Of a DNA stretch of 64,000 bases, positions 49,250 to 59,425 are shown one piece after another (position 1 is the first letter of the stretch; every line of letters starts with the position of its first letter). The DNA is from Ceratotherium simum simum (Eukaryota; Chordata; Mammalia; Perissodactyla; Rhinocerotidae), in assembly GCF_000283155.1 (NCBI RefSeq), contig NW_004454181.1, positions 20,596,292 through 20,660,291 on the forward strand, in the 5' to 3' direction. The position numbers and the translations under genes were made by a program. The notes beneath the pieces are model-generated. The model was given only the letters and a program-made list of their open reading frames with translations. It had not been told where the DNA came from and did no database searches.

Positions 49250-49565
49250 TGCTGCATCAGGCTCTGGAGTTGTACGGATGTGGGCTTCAATTCAGACTCT
49301 GACATTAGCTGTGTGACCTTGGGCAAATTACTTAGCTTCTCAGGTTTGGTTTTCTCATCTCTAAAACAGAATAATATTAGTACCTACCCCAGGGGATTAT
49401 CGGGCTAATGAAAAGAGATGAGGTATGCAGAGTCCCTGGAACATATTAAAGGACAATAAAAAGTAGTTCTTTTCCTAGATTAATTAAGTTAATGTATGCA
49501 AAGTGCTGAGGACAGTGTCTGGCCCTTAGTAAGGGTGTTATCAGTCTTAGTTATCATTATTTTCT
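49250..49565 (+). mobile_element. MIR SINE sequences
   Basis: Sense MIR core: AGCTGTGTGACCTTGGGCAA, TCTCATCTCTAAAACAGAAT; a second MIR-like tail follows at 49480-49565 (CAAAGTGCTGAGGACAGTGT). A further partial MIR-like stretch precedes it (49150-49250). Confidence 0.8.
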
Positions 49566-50211
49566 TACTCTAGCAGATAGTAAGCCCTCAGTAAGTGACA
49601 GTAGTGGTCGTCATTTTCAGGTACCATCTCCCTCCATTTCCCTGCAAAGCCCTAAATTCTAACCATCCCAAATGCTGGTTTTCCCCCAGTACAGCCCATG
49701 GGCTTTCTCTCCCTAGCACGCTTGTCTAGGCCGTTTTCCCTGCCTAGTGCTCCCTTTCTCTTCCTCCCGAGCTCAGATGTCTTCTCCTCTGGGAATCCTC
49801 TCTTCACCACCCCCTTCCTCCCAGTCAGAAGGAATGGCTTGATTTGTGTCCTGCTAAGAAAACAACTCCACATAGCACTTAGTTCTTTGTGCCTGGTGGA
49901 TCAGTTAACTCTTTCGGAGCCTGCCTCCAAGAGTGGTGACTTCTGGGGGACGGCGCTGGGTGAGCAGCCTCCGGGTGTCACCCAAGGCGTCTAGCACAGT
50001 GCGAGACAGACTAAGCGTAGAGAGAGTCCAGTTTAACTCCTAGAAGGCGGAGCCTCACTGCCTAGGCCGCACTCGCTGTGAATCCCTGCCTCTCCTCGGG
50101 CTCGGACTCGCTCCTCTGCTCCCCATCACCTGAGCCGGCCTGGCTCTCCAGGGCTCCCCAGGGCTCCTCCCCTCCCGACCCCTCCTGCCGACGCGTCCCC
50201 TCCTCCACCCC

Positions 50212-50253
50212 ATGGCTGAGCCCTGCGGGATGAGGGCGGAGCGTCGCAGCTGA
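50212..50253 (+). other. possible uORF 1 in the ADAM19 5' leader
   Basis: An ATG at 50212 in moderate context (CCCATGG) opens 13 codons and ends at TGA 50251-50253. The last base of that TGA is the first base of the next upstream ATG (TGATG). It is relevant only if transcription starts upstream of 50212, which is unknown. Confidence 0.35.
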
Positions 50254-50342
50254 TGGCTGGGAGCCGGGATGGGAGGCTGGGCGAGCAGTGGGTTCCAGAC
50301 GCGCCGCCGCCTGGCTGCGGGGCTGGCATGGCCGTGTGCTAG
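50253..50342 (+). other. possible uORF 2 in the ADAM19 5' leader
   Basis: The 29-codon frame starts at ATG 50253, overlaps the uORF 1 stop, has an internal ATG at 50328 (GGCATGG, with G at -3 and +4) and ends at TAG 50340-50342. That is 33 nt before the ADAM19 start codon and in the same frame. A third ATG at 50269 lies in another frame and reads past the ADAM19 start. Confidence 0.35.
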
Positions 50343-50375
50343 TGAGCGGGGAGCGCGCGAGGGGCCGCTGCCACC

Positions 50376-50442
50376 ATGCCCAGGGGACTGGGCGCCGCCC
50401 GGCTCTGCCTGCTGGCGCTCGCCCTGCCGGGATGGACCAGAA
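50376..50442 (+). CDS. ADAM19: ADAM19 exon 1 coding part (start codon and signal peptide)
   Basis: ADAM19 (meltrin beta) is a type I membrane metalloprotease-disintegrin of the secretory pathway and cell surface that sheds substrates such as neuregulin. The start codon sits in a near-perfect Kozak context (GCTGCCACCATGC). The 22 codons encode MPRGLGAARLCLLALALPGW followed by TR. This is a short basic N-terminus, a hydrophobic LCLLALAL core and a likely signal-cleavage region. The exon ends in a strong donor (A|GTAAGT) in phase 1. The ends match human ADAM19 from memory (GAARLCLLA, PGWTR), but the horse-type exon looks about 10 codons shorter between them. Longer open frames over this locus on both strands are GC-rich shadows. 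Confidence 0.9.
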
Positions 50443-52164
50443 GTAAGTGGGCGGACGCTGGAGTACTGGGGAGGGATGAAGGCGGGTGGGTTGGGTGGCT
50501 GGGGACCTGAGGGTCGTCTCCCGCAACTCCGCAGGACTGCGCCCCCGCCGTCCCCCAGCCCAGGAGCCCCGGCTTTGTTCCCATTTTGTGCGCCCGGAGA
50601 GGTGGTGGATGTCCGGGAGACCCAGAACAGGCAGAAAACAGCCGGTCCCCTCCCTCGCTTGCCTCCCCCTCTCTCTTTTTCCTCTGTTTTTCTGCTTTTG
50701 GCTTCTCTTTCCGTTGCTTTCCTAGTCTCTTTTTCTTTGTGTGTGTGTTCCTATAAATATATACTGATAAAATTGGAACCATACCATATGTACAGTTTTG
50801 TGCCTTGCATTTTCCACTGCACATTATGAGCATTTCCCACGTCGTTACATACTTCAAAAGCATGATTTTGATGACTGTAAATTCCGTCAAGAAATCGCAG
50901 AAGTCTCATTTTCAAAAAGTTAAAAACATGACTCTCGTACAAATACAGGATGAATGGATGGCAAAGATTTATTTAATTCATTAATGAGGCAGTGAATAGA
51001 ATGGTAAAGCTGATTCAAAGCATTAGAAGACCTGGAGCAGTACAGGTATTGGAGAATATTGATATCATATGCTGGGACAGATACAAAGTGGTCAGTGCCC
51101 CATGGGGCCAAACAACCATAATTCTTAGTTATCTTTCCACTATACTGAAGTCATTTGCATCTCTACCAGACAGAAATCTAGAGTTAACACATGACTTCAG
51201 AGTATAGTCTTTTAATTAATAGGAAATGTAAAAAGTCAAACAAAGGTACATTCCTCTGATTAATTCAATGATCTATGGGAGGGCCTGTTCAACAATGCTC
51301 CAATGTGATATTGAAAGACATCCTGCTTGCTCTTTGTCTTATTTCCAAGTTTTGAACAATTTTTCTTAAGATGTACTGTGTTCCTCTATGATTGAGCCTT
51401 TAGATTGCTTTCAGTATTTTTTGCAATCATAAAGATCATCTCATTCCATTAAACATTCCATTAAATGTCATATAATTCCTTTCCGTTGCAAAGAATCTAG
51501 ACTTATTAGGGCCACTAGAACAGGGTCTATTCCTCTCTGGTTCCCCCTGAATATCAAGCACCTAGCATAGTACTTGGTACATAGTTAAGTACTTAGAAAT
51601 CACATAATAAATAAATGAATGCATTGCTTCTGATTTTTACCAATGGGATGCAATTAATGCGAGTCTAATGAGGTTATTTTTTAGGATATATTTTGATTGA
51701 GAATACATTATATCAGTAATCTGAAAGGAAAGTTCATCACTCATAATCCCATCACTCTAACAGAACAACTATGGCCATCTTTTATATATCACTCATATTT
51801 TGTGGCTGGTTTAGAAAGAATAGATTTTGGAATCCTCACCCCTATCTCCAGGAGTCCTATGGATTTGGCCTATTCTTGTGGACACTAATTTACCTAGGTC
51901 TTGGGAAATTACCACTTTATTAGGATTGTCTGCAACCAGTGTTTGAGGCCTGCACTGCCTGGAACAAGTCTCTGCTCAAACAAGTTTCAATTCACCTTTC
52001 TTGCAAAATAGGAACCTTGCTACCTACCTCTCAGGGGTTGTCTTGAGGATGAAGGAGAACTGGGTGGTGAGAGTGGCTTGGAAAATGGGAAGTGATAGAC
52101 CCATGCAAACTTGCCATTAGGGAGCTCAAGTTAGTGCAATGATGCTTTGTGGACTGGGAAGCAA

Positions 52165-52285
52165 TTTCACAGTGACTCTCCCCAGTAATGCTGTGAGATG
52201 GGCAGGCGGGTATCATTGTCTGCATATTACAGATGAGAAAACTGAAGCTCAATGGGAATAATACCCATGGGCTTGACTTCCAGAA
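52165..52285 (-). mobile_element. MIR SINE fragment
   Basis: ATTACAGATGAGAAAACTGA with GGTATCATTGTCTGCAT upstream is reverse-complement MIR. Confidence 0.7.
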
Positions 52286-52289
52286 TATA

Positions 52290-52995
52290 CCCGGAATCCA
52301 ACCACTTCATTCCTCTCCACTGATGTCATTCTAGTCTGAGCCACCATCATCCCTCATCAGGGCTCCTGCAAGTCTTCAGCTTTGCCTTCCTGCTCCTACT
52401 CTCACTTCCCCCCTCCCCCACCCCACCCCTCTCTCCAGCCTGCAGGCAGAGTGATCGTTTTAAAACTGAATGCAGATCATATTGCTGTGTCTAAACCCTC
52501 CACTGCCTTCCAAGTCTATTTATAATAAAAGCCAGACACTTTCCATGGCCTCTGTGATATCAGACCCATGGCTGCCTTTCTGAGCACATCTCCTACCAAC
52601 TTCCCCTGTCATTTACTAGACTCCAGCTACCTCTGCCTTCTGCTTGTTCTTTAAACAGACCAAGTCTGCTTCTGCTCAGGCAGGGCCATTGTAATTGTTG
52701 GTCCCATTACCTGGGCATTCTTCCCCCAGATCTTTGCATGGCTGCCTTCTTCTTGTCCCTCAGGTCTCCATTAAATGCCATCTTTGCTGATCCTCCTTTC
52801 TAAAATAGGCCCCCTCCCTTCAGCATCTCTTTATTCCATGACCCTGTTGTACCGTTTGAGGATATCTGTGTACGATATTGTCTATCTCCCACCTCTAGAA
52901 GGTAAACTTTGTGAGGAGTACAGAGACCTTCTTAGCCCTGTTTACCACTATATTGCCAACACCTAGCAGAGTGCTTGACCCATAGCAAGTACCAA
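52290..52995 (+). mobile_element. LINE-2 (L2) copy, about 700 bp
   Basis: A long, readable L2 3' region in ADAM19 intron 1: GAGTGATCGTTTTAAAACTG, CTTCCCCCAGATCTTTGCAT, CTCAGGTCTCCATTAAATGC, CACCTCTAGAAGGTAAACTT, TAGCAGAGTGCTTGACCCAT. It ends some 130 bp before exon 2. Confidence 0.9.
52408..52429 (-). other. G-quadruplex-type motif on the minus strand
   Basis: C runs of 6, 5, 4 and 4, separated by single bases, inside the L2 copy of ADAM19 intron 1. Confidence 0.75.
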
Positions 52996-53121
52996 GAGCC
53001 TGGAATGCAGCAGGTCGTCTAATGACCCAATATGGGGTTCTTCCCCGCTGGCAGTACATGCTTGACTCAGCTAGGCCACAGAGGTCTGGAATTCTAATGG
53101 CTGTGTATCCTGTATTGGCAG

Positions 53122-53207
53122 GAGGAAGTGGGGAAGGCAGCCCCCCGCTGCAGCATGAACTAATAATACCTCAGTGGAAGACTCTAGAAAGCCCCGTGAG
53201 AGAAAAG
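53122..53207 (+). CDS. ADAM19: ADAM19 exon 2 (start of prodomain)
   Basis: This exon encodes the N-terminal part of the ADAM19 prodomain, which keeps the zinc protease latent until furin cleavage. With the base from exon 1 it reads R-GSGEGSPPLQHELIIPQWK-TLESPVREK and ends in phase 0 at AAG|GTAAGA. The motif LQHELIIPQWKT.ESPVREK matches human ADAM19 as I recall it. Two acceptor AGs are 3 nt apart (GGCAG|GAG|GAAG). Using 53122 gives ...TRRGSGEG; using 53125 gives ...TRSGEG, one residue shorter and closer in length to the human protein. I annotate the upstream CAG because CAG acceptors usually beat GAG. The choice is uncertain. Confidence 0.93.
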
Positions 53208-55929
53208 GTAAGACTCAAGATATCTCTTTTTCAGAGGCAGGAATGACAGCTCCATTCTGTCAGGCTTGGGGCAACCTATTCAGCTTTCCTGGAGGCCCAG
53301 GCATCACCATTAGTTCTGTTTGTGGCCCACTCTATCCTCTGTGTGTTGGTTTTGGAAATCCTAGATGGGACTTTCCTTCATTGTGTGACAAAGTTTTAGA
53401 ACACTTCCGAATGCTATTAGTCGAGGAAATGAAAAGCCATGTTAATGCTGACACAAGCTAAGTGCAAATATGTGTCACACAAGTCACTGACTCTAAATTG
53501 GAATTGATTAAATATTGTCATTATTATTTTTGCTCTGCATAATACTTCTTTTATTTTATTGATGAGATAACTTGGAGAGAAAGAATAATCCAAACTGTTT
53601 TTAATAAGAGGCAGAGTAGGGACCTAGTACTGGGGACTTATATCTAAAAATCCAGGATGGTCCTTGGGCCGTGAAATACACAGGCTTTATCGAGGGGATT
53701 GGGAATAAGACAGAAAATATTATCCTGTTCTTACAGAGAGGACCTGTGCATCTAGGATATTCTTTGTGGTTCTGGTTTTCACAGCTAAAGTCAGACATGA
53801 AGCAGCTAGAAAGGATGATATGACTACTGTGTGCCAGTAACCGGCTATGGCACCTTCCACTTTCTAAACTTCAGTTTCCTCATTTATAAGATAGGGCTTA
53901 GAGTGAATAAGAAGGAAGAGAGCCGGGGAGAGGGGGTAGTTAAAAAGATCCCTTTGGGTTTAAACAGTCAGTGGCTTATTGGGCAACATATAAGAGCAAG
54001 ATTACAGTAGGAGAGAGGAGCGAGCTGTGTCAGGAAAAATTTCAGACTTTGTAACTCTTGAGTCTGGAAAGGTAAATGGAGAGGAGAAATGTCTGGAATC
54101 CTTGAAATTATGGCTAGAATAATACATACCTGTCCAAAAATGCTCCAATTTGGATTTAATAAGGGAACTTATAGCGAAAATATTAGGACAAATGAAAGAA
54201 AGTAACATTTTATCCCAAAGACAATAAATGCATGGAATTCATTTCATCAAAAAGTAGGAGAGGCTGAAAATAGCTTCAGGAAAAGTCTAGACAAATTAAT
54301 GGATGGCCCTTCTGAGCAGGTTATTTTTAAAACATAAGATCTTGGATAGTCCAACCTATCCGTTATTGCCTGAGGAATGGATCTGATACTTTTTGTAGAG
54401 GCCTCTCTCTTCCCTCCAGATGTGGGATGCCGGGCATCCTCAGGAAGGGCCTGAGAAACAAAGTGGAGCTCCAGATCCTGTCTTTGTTTCCAGCCATTGT
54501 GTGCCCAGAATCTGGGTCATTATATTTTATAGAAATAGTTAGCACAGTGCCTGGCACCATAACTATTTGTTGAGTGAACAAATAAATGAGTGTCAGAGAG
54601 ACAGAGAGAGTAGAAGGAAGGTCCCACTCAGGCCTCTTATTCTCATCTATGTAATTCATTCATCACACATTAATTGATCACTCACTGTGCACTAAATATT
54701 GTACTAGATCTTAAGGGGGATGCAAATATAGGGGACAGATTTCCAGTACCATGTGGAGCTGAAGATCTCCACAGGAATTTTCACCTTTCCCTGGGGGAAG
54801 AATAAACAGGTCAGCTCCCTGCACTTCCTAGGAGCGATGATGTTGCTCCTTCCTGGCACAGAGTGGAGTTGCAAGAGAAAAGCTGAATAAAGCTGGACAA
54901 GGAAGCTGCATAGATCTTGCAATGCTGTTTCATTGTTTTGCTTGAAATGTGCCCTGGAAACAAGGAACATCATACTTTAAATATCAGTGTCTGAGCATTT
55001 TCCAGACCAGAGAGAAATATTTTTGGATTACCCACTTAAAAATAAATATTTGTATTCATGTTGCACCTTGTGTCTCTTTGGGGGAGAGGTGACAGTGCTT
55101 TGATTTGTGTCAACTTTCCTTTTTTGTGTGGGCTGTCACAGGGCCACCTACCTCTTGGATAAGGGAATTGCTACAGCTCTGTTGGCATGTGCTTTTCGTC
55201 AAATGCCCACTGGGGACTCTGTCCTTGATGCTTAATGTGATTGGGCAGAATTGCTCCAGAACTTTGCTCCAGAACTCCCCAGAGTAAGGTGGCAAAGAAC
55301 CAGTACCCAGAATAGACGTTGGCAGAGCTGAATCAGGGCATCAGAAATAGAGAAGTGAACCCCTTAGTGAAAGTTATTGGGCAAATATCCCCCTAGCTTC
55401 CTTTCCCCCATGGTTTTGAAATGTCCCTTCTTAAGAGAAGTCAACAGGATAAATTAGCAAAAAAATAGCGAAGGACAGGGTTGCCCAAGTGTCCTGGATC
55501 GGAACCTTCAGATCTCATCAGAGCCCTTGGTGGCCCCAAAGTCTCAGGGATGGGAAGTAGGGTTTGAGGCAAATAAGAAGAGGAATGCGCTTGGAAGAGG
55601 CAGGCCCCCAACCAGAGGTGGCAAAGCAGGTGACCTACTTTCTTAGACACGCCAAAACTAAGCTTTGAGGTCAACCTTAAAAGGGGAAGAAGCTCCGCTC
55701 TAGCAAGAGCTTCTGTGAATTGAAAGAGACTTCAAGAGTTTATTGGTTCCTTGGTCTCAAAGTAGAGAGCACATATTTAAAACACTCCAAAGAATTAATC
55801 CTGTTTTAAATATGTAAAAATCCTGTTTTAAATAAATAATTTCTTCCTTTAAAAGAAAGTTCAACTGCCCTAAGTTGGATTGTTGAAGCATGGAAGTTTA
55901 TTATGACTTGGATTTTTAATTTCTTTGAA

Positions 55930-56750
55930 ATTTTCCACACTAATAAGGTAAAAAGAGATAAAAAGCCCATTTTTAAAGATATAAAAGCAATTATAAAAAC
56001 AAGGAAAGATGCACGAAATAAAACTAACCCATGATCCCACAGCCGAGAGGTAACTATGATAATCCTTTGGTTTATTTCTCTCTACTTTTTTCCCTTTACA
56101 AAGGTATATTTAAATACGATATTCAGTGTTGTGTTTTGAGCCTTTGTGCTTAATGACTATCATGTAGACTTTCCTGATAATTTAAAATTATTATAAAATT
56201 ATTATTATTATTAAAATTATTTAAAGTCATCGTTTTTAATGACTATCTAGTGTTTTGTCATATGAATGGATCATCTTTTATGTAACCATTCTCCTGTTTT
56301 TGGACATCTAGGTTATATTTCATTAGTTGTTATTATAAGTGATGAGCATCCTTGTGTATAAACCTTTGCCTGTGCTTCCATTTGTTCCCTTCAAACAGGG
56401 TCTTATATTACTGTGTCAGAGGGTCCAAATGTTTTAAAACTTTTGGTCCATGCTGTCAAATTATTTTCCAGTGAGTTGGTATCAGTTTAAATTCTCACTG
56501 GCAGGGTGTGAGAGTACCCATTTTACAGTATGCTTCACTGCATTGTAATTTATGGTTTTAAAAAATCTTTGTCACTTTGATTTTTTGAAAGGTATCTTTA
56601 AAAAAAAAAAAAAAAAGGAAGGGGGGCAGTTACCAGTGATGCTGAACATGTTTTTCACACTTATTGGCCATTTGTATGATATCTTAAATGATCTATGCTG
56701 GGTACCTAGCAACATTGGCCATCAGCAAATTTTCTCTTATGTGTAAAATA
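55930..56750 (-). mobile_element. old LINE-1-like 3'-end sequence
   Basis: Antisense pattern: CATGATCCCACAGCCGAGAG, TAACCATTCTCCTGTTTTTG, GAGCATCCTTGTGTATAAAC, TCACTGGCAGGGTGTGAGAG, plus a 17-20 nt A run at 56598-56617. Confidence 0.55.
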
Positions 56751-56888
56751 TATCTTCTTTTGCACCTATAAAACCTTAGTGTGAAGGTCTCCTAATTGTC
56801 TCCTCTGAGATGACTGGTGTATCCAAACCAAGAGCCAAAATAAAATAAAATAAGAACCCACCGTGAAGAAGCTTCCTTGGTATTTTAG

Positions 56889-57112
56889 ATAACAGCCAAC
56901 ATGTATGGGGGGCTTCCTGTGTTCCAGGCACTGTGATAAATTCTTTATATTCACTATGTTACTTAATCCTTACAAGATCTCCATAAAGTTGACTATTTTT
57001 GTTTCTGTTTTATAAATGAGGAGACTGAGCTATAGGGAGGTTCGGTAACATGCCCGAGTTCACACAACTGCGCTGTCAGAGCCAGCACTTGAGCCCAGAT
57101 CTGGCTCCACAC
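56889..57112 (-). mobile_element. MIR SINE
   Basis: Reverse-complement MIR: AACAGCCAACATGTATGGGG, GTTCCAGGCACTGTGATAAA, TTATAAATGAGGAGACTGAG, CAGAGCCAGCACTTGAGCCC. It lies about 300 bp upstream of ADAM19 exon 3. Confidence 0.88.
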
Positions 57113-57410
57113 AAAATTTGCTGTTGAAGATTGTGTTTTCCAGCATTGGCCTTTCCAGACCTGCGTGCACTTACACCACATTTCAGCTTGGAGTTTATTT
57201 CCTTTGTCTTTCAGGAGAAGGCAGATGGGGGAGGGGAACTGGGTCCTTCTGGGATTGAAGTTCTTTCATGTTTGGGCTGGAAATGCAATTGACCCTTTTC
57301 ATTCATTTCCTGTGAATCAATGTCAGAACTCTGTGCTCCATCCTGGGCCCATTCCTGGGAGCCTTGTTCCCTGCTTTTAGGAACTGACATTGTTTTGTTG
57401 TTGCTTTTAG

Positions 57411-57481
57411 CATCCACTCAAAGCTGAGCTCAGGGTAATGGCTGAGGGGCGAGAACTGATCCTGGACCTGGAGAAGAATGA
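57411..57481 (+). CDS. ADAM19: ADAM19 exon 3 (prodomain)
   Basis: This 71-nt exon encodes HPLKAELRVMAEGRELILDL followed by EKNE. It is the conserved prodomain strand found near the N-terminus of ADAM12, ADAM19 and ADAM33-type proteases, and is identical to human ADAM19 from memory. It starts in phase 0 after TTGCTTTTAG and ends with GA before GTAAGTGG, leaving a glutamate codon to be completed by the next exon. A second TGCTTTTAG acceptor-like sequence 30 nt upstream (57372-57380) would add 30 nt including an in-frame TGA or TTG-rich intronic sequence and is not favoured. The zinc-binding HExxHxxGxxH region is far downstream, outside the window. Confidence 0.95.
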
Positions 57482-57733
57482 GTAAGTGGACTTCTCCTTT
57501 GTCTAAAATGAAACAACTCACTTCCATGTCAACGCCGGACGCAGGTGCCGCTGTTTTGGAAGAAAGTAGTTAATACAGTGATCTAAGCTCTCAATCCTTG
57601 GTTCCTCCATGGGGAGTGTCTTGCAAAGACAGCATTTCTACAATTTCTTGAATTGCTGTGAAATTACTGAACTGTGTGACATCTCCTTAGATTGTATTTT
57701 CGGGGCTTCTTAGAGTTCACTGCAGGCACACAG

Positions 57734-57735
<2 letters not shown>

Positions 57736-57774
<39 letters not shown>
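57736..57774. repeat. GT dinucleotide microsatellite
   Basis: About 19-20 uninterrupted GT units in ADAM19 intron 3, roughly 255 bp after the exon 3 donor. Long pure GT tracts are usually length-polymorphic. Confidence 0.97.
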
Positions 57775-57776
<2 letters not shown>

Positions 57777-59074
57777 ACGAGGGAGGGATGACTGGAGGAC
57801 TTTGGCAGCTGTCTTACTAGCTCCAGCACAGCGCATGGCAGGAAGTGAAGGAGATTAGAGGAAAATAGTGGAGAGCAGAGAGGCAAGGTGGAGTGTTGTG
57901 GGATTTGGCGCCTCAAACCCTGGCTGCTCCATCTGTTTTGGGTCAACTAAATCTGAGATTCTGCCAATAAGGGCATGGTCAGCAGTCTCCGGGCTTCATC
58001 GGGCAGTTCCTCCATCTTCTTAATCTCATTCATCTTGGGTGGCAGCCTGGCTCAAAAATATTTCCCCATTGATTTGCCATCAAGCGCAGTTGTATCTTGA
58101 TTCATGTTATTGAGCAGGTGAATAGACATAATGCATGACTGCGTCTGTTGCCAATTCTTTGGCCATTCTTAATCTGCTTGGCCAGTGGAGAGCTCTCCTT
58201 ACTCGGCTGGGAGACCCTGAAGGCCTTTGGTGTTTCCTCACCAATAGTCCCTTTTCATTCTGCTGCACGGACCTTGCAGATAAGGCTACATGGCTCAGAG
58301 AACTGCCTGTCTCTTCTTGGCAGCCTCCAGAGTCTGCTGAGAGCAGATGAGCAATCAAACGCATCACTGCCAAGAAAGGGATGTATAGGGACCTTCCCAT
58401 ATCCAGAAGGATGGGAATGGCTGCTAAGTTTGAGTGGAAACTGAAAATATAAATTATTCCAAATTTGGACTTTTTGGACACTTGCAAAAGACGATGAGTG
58501 GAGTCAGAAGTTTCGTAAAAGTTCGACTTACATAGCATGCGCAGTAATGGGGCTTCATCCACGTCTTCCCTTTGCCTCTAGTATATGGCCTTCGGGAAGC
58601 CAGAAAGATGGGCTGCTCAGTCATTTTTGCTGCTTTCCTCCTGAGACTAAAACCAGCCTAGGAATGTGTTCCTTTTATCCCATTTCCCTGGAACAGACCT
58701 GGCTGGCTGAGTCCCCAGAGCGTGCAGGCTCTGCCTACCTGGGATTTCTTCCTGCGTTTTCTTCCTTTTGTCCTGCAGGAAAAGGCCATTAGAGGGTCAG
58801 TTCTTGACAGTCTCTTTCGGGGGCCTTCTTTAACTTCTCATGGCCCCAACCCTCTAGCTCTAGTCTATATGTCCCTATTGCCCCCTCAATCTAATCTGTC
58901 CTATTCTGCCCCCCGGTAGAGCGTTTGACCCTTCAGCTTCCTCTGGGTAGTCCAAGGGATGGAGGTGATGTCATGGGAAAATTCTTAGGAGTTGGACTGG
59001 CCAAGCAGAGGTCCCATCCTTCCCTCGTATTTTGGAACCTTTGCAAGAAGTCATAGGAAGTTAGAGTGGGAAGA

Positions 59075-59200
59075 AGCCCTAGAAAATGCTGACTACAACA
59101 ATCTTATGCATAGATGTAGAAACTTCGACACAGAGAGGCACAGGCACTTTTCTAAGGTCACACAGCATGTAAATGAGAGAGATGAGACTAGGATCATTTG
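59075..59200 (-). mobile_element. MIR SINE fragment
   Basis: Reverse-complement MIR: GATGTAGAAACTTCGACACA, TAAGGTCACACAGCATGTAA. It sits head to head with the MIR at 59205. Confidence 0.75.
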
Positions 59201-59204
59201 TGTT

Positions 59205-59425
59205 CTTGGCTTGGGTCTGGAGTCAGAGAAACCCAGATTCAACTTACTAGCTGTGTAACCTGGGGCAAATTGCTGCCTCTTTTGGAACCTCAGTGTCCTC
59301 ACCTGTAAAATGAGGATAGTAATATCAACCTCATAGGGTGGTTGTGAGGACTGAATGAGGTGATGTGCACAGAGTACTTATAGAGCACCCGGTGAGTGGT
59401 CAACAGCTGTTGTGATTTTCATTGT
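59205..59425 (+). mobile_element. MIR SINE
   Basis: Sense MIR: GGAGTCAGAGAAACCCAGAT, AACTTACTAGCTGTGTAACC, CTCACCTGTAAAATGAGGAT, GGTGGTTGTGAGGACTGAAT. Confidence 0.88.

Larger units (their letters stand above)
17051..50210. other. SOX30-ADAM19 intergenic region
   Basis: About 33 kb lie between the inferred SOX30 3' end and the ADAM19 5' region. No exon or processed pseudogene of a recognised family was found. The nameable content is repeats, listed separately. I cannot assign most of 17051-19225, 22220-22960, 25520-28000, 28900-29810, 32530-33420 and 37700-39030 to any repeat or gene. Those stretches look like ordinary single-copy intergenic DNA. Confidence 0.75.
49900..50600 (+). promoter_or_regulatory. 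ADAM19: ADAM19 promoter / CpG-rich island
   Basis: Base composition switches abruptly from AT-rich to GC-rich with many CpGs, which is unique in the window. It spans the ADAM19 first coding exon, as expected for a CpG-island promoter. A GC box (GGGCGG) is at 50234-50239. There is no obvious TATA box at a fixed distance from the start codon. The exact transcription start cannot be read from sequence. Edges are approximate. Confidence 0.75.
50443..53121 (+). other. ADAM19: ADAM19 intron 1
   Basis: The intron runs from GTAAGTGG to TATTGGCAG. Apart from the CpG-rich start it contains an L1-like scrap (about 50740-50890), an L2 tail (51510-51630), a MIR on the minus strand (about 52165-52285) and a 700-bp L2 copy that ends some 130 bp before exon 2. 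The stretch 50900-51500 and 51640-52160 is unassigned. Confidence 0.85.
53208..57410 (+). other. ADAM19: ADAM19 intron 2
   Basis: The intron runs from GTAAGAC to GTTGTTGCTTTTAG. It holds a partial MIR-like piece (about 53835-53910), an L2/MIR-like tail (54535-54590), an old L1-like sequence on the minus strand (about 55930-56750, with a poly-A run at 56598-56617) and a clear MIR on the minus strand (56889-57112). The rest (53210-53830, 53910-54530, 54600-55930) is unassigned. Confidence 0.85.

Noticed and set aside
50062..50526. 154-codon minus-strand open frame (and 50339-50890, 183 codons) across the CpG-rich region
   Set aside because: Low-complexity Pro/Arg/Ala/Ser-rich products typical of GC-rich shadows. 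No domain, no splice logic, antisense to ADAM19 exon 1.
50269..50829. 186-codon open frame on the + strand over the ADAM19 promoter
   Set aside because: It reads straight through the strong ADAM19 donor at 50443 into intron and is long only because the region is GC-rich. No family resemblance. Its first ATG is noted only as a possible overlapping uORF.
57372..57410. alternative upstream acceptor TGCTTTTAG for ADAM19 exon 3
   Set aside because: It would prepend 30 nt beginning GAACTGACATTG, whose in-frame reading (E-L-T-L-F-C-C-C-F-stop or similar) contains a TAG in the acceptor of the true exon. The downstream site gives the exact known peptide.
58107..58562. 151-codon minus-strand open frame in ADAM19 intron 3
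   Set aside because: No recognisable domain or family, no conserved start context, nothing in the surroundings to suggest a gene. A chance frame of this length is expected in 64 kb.
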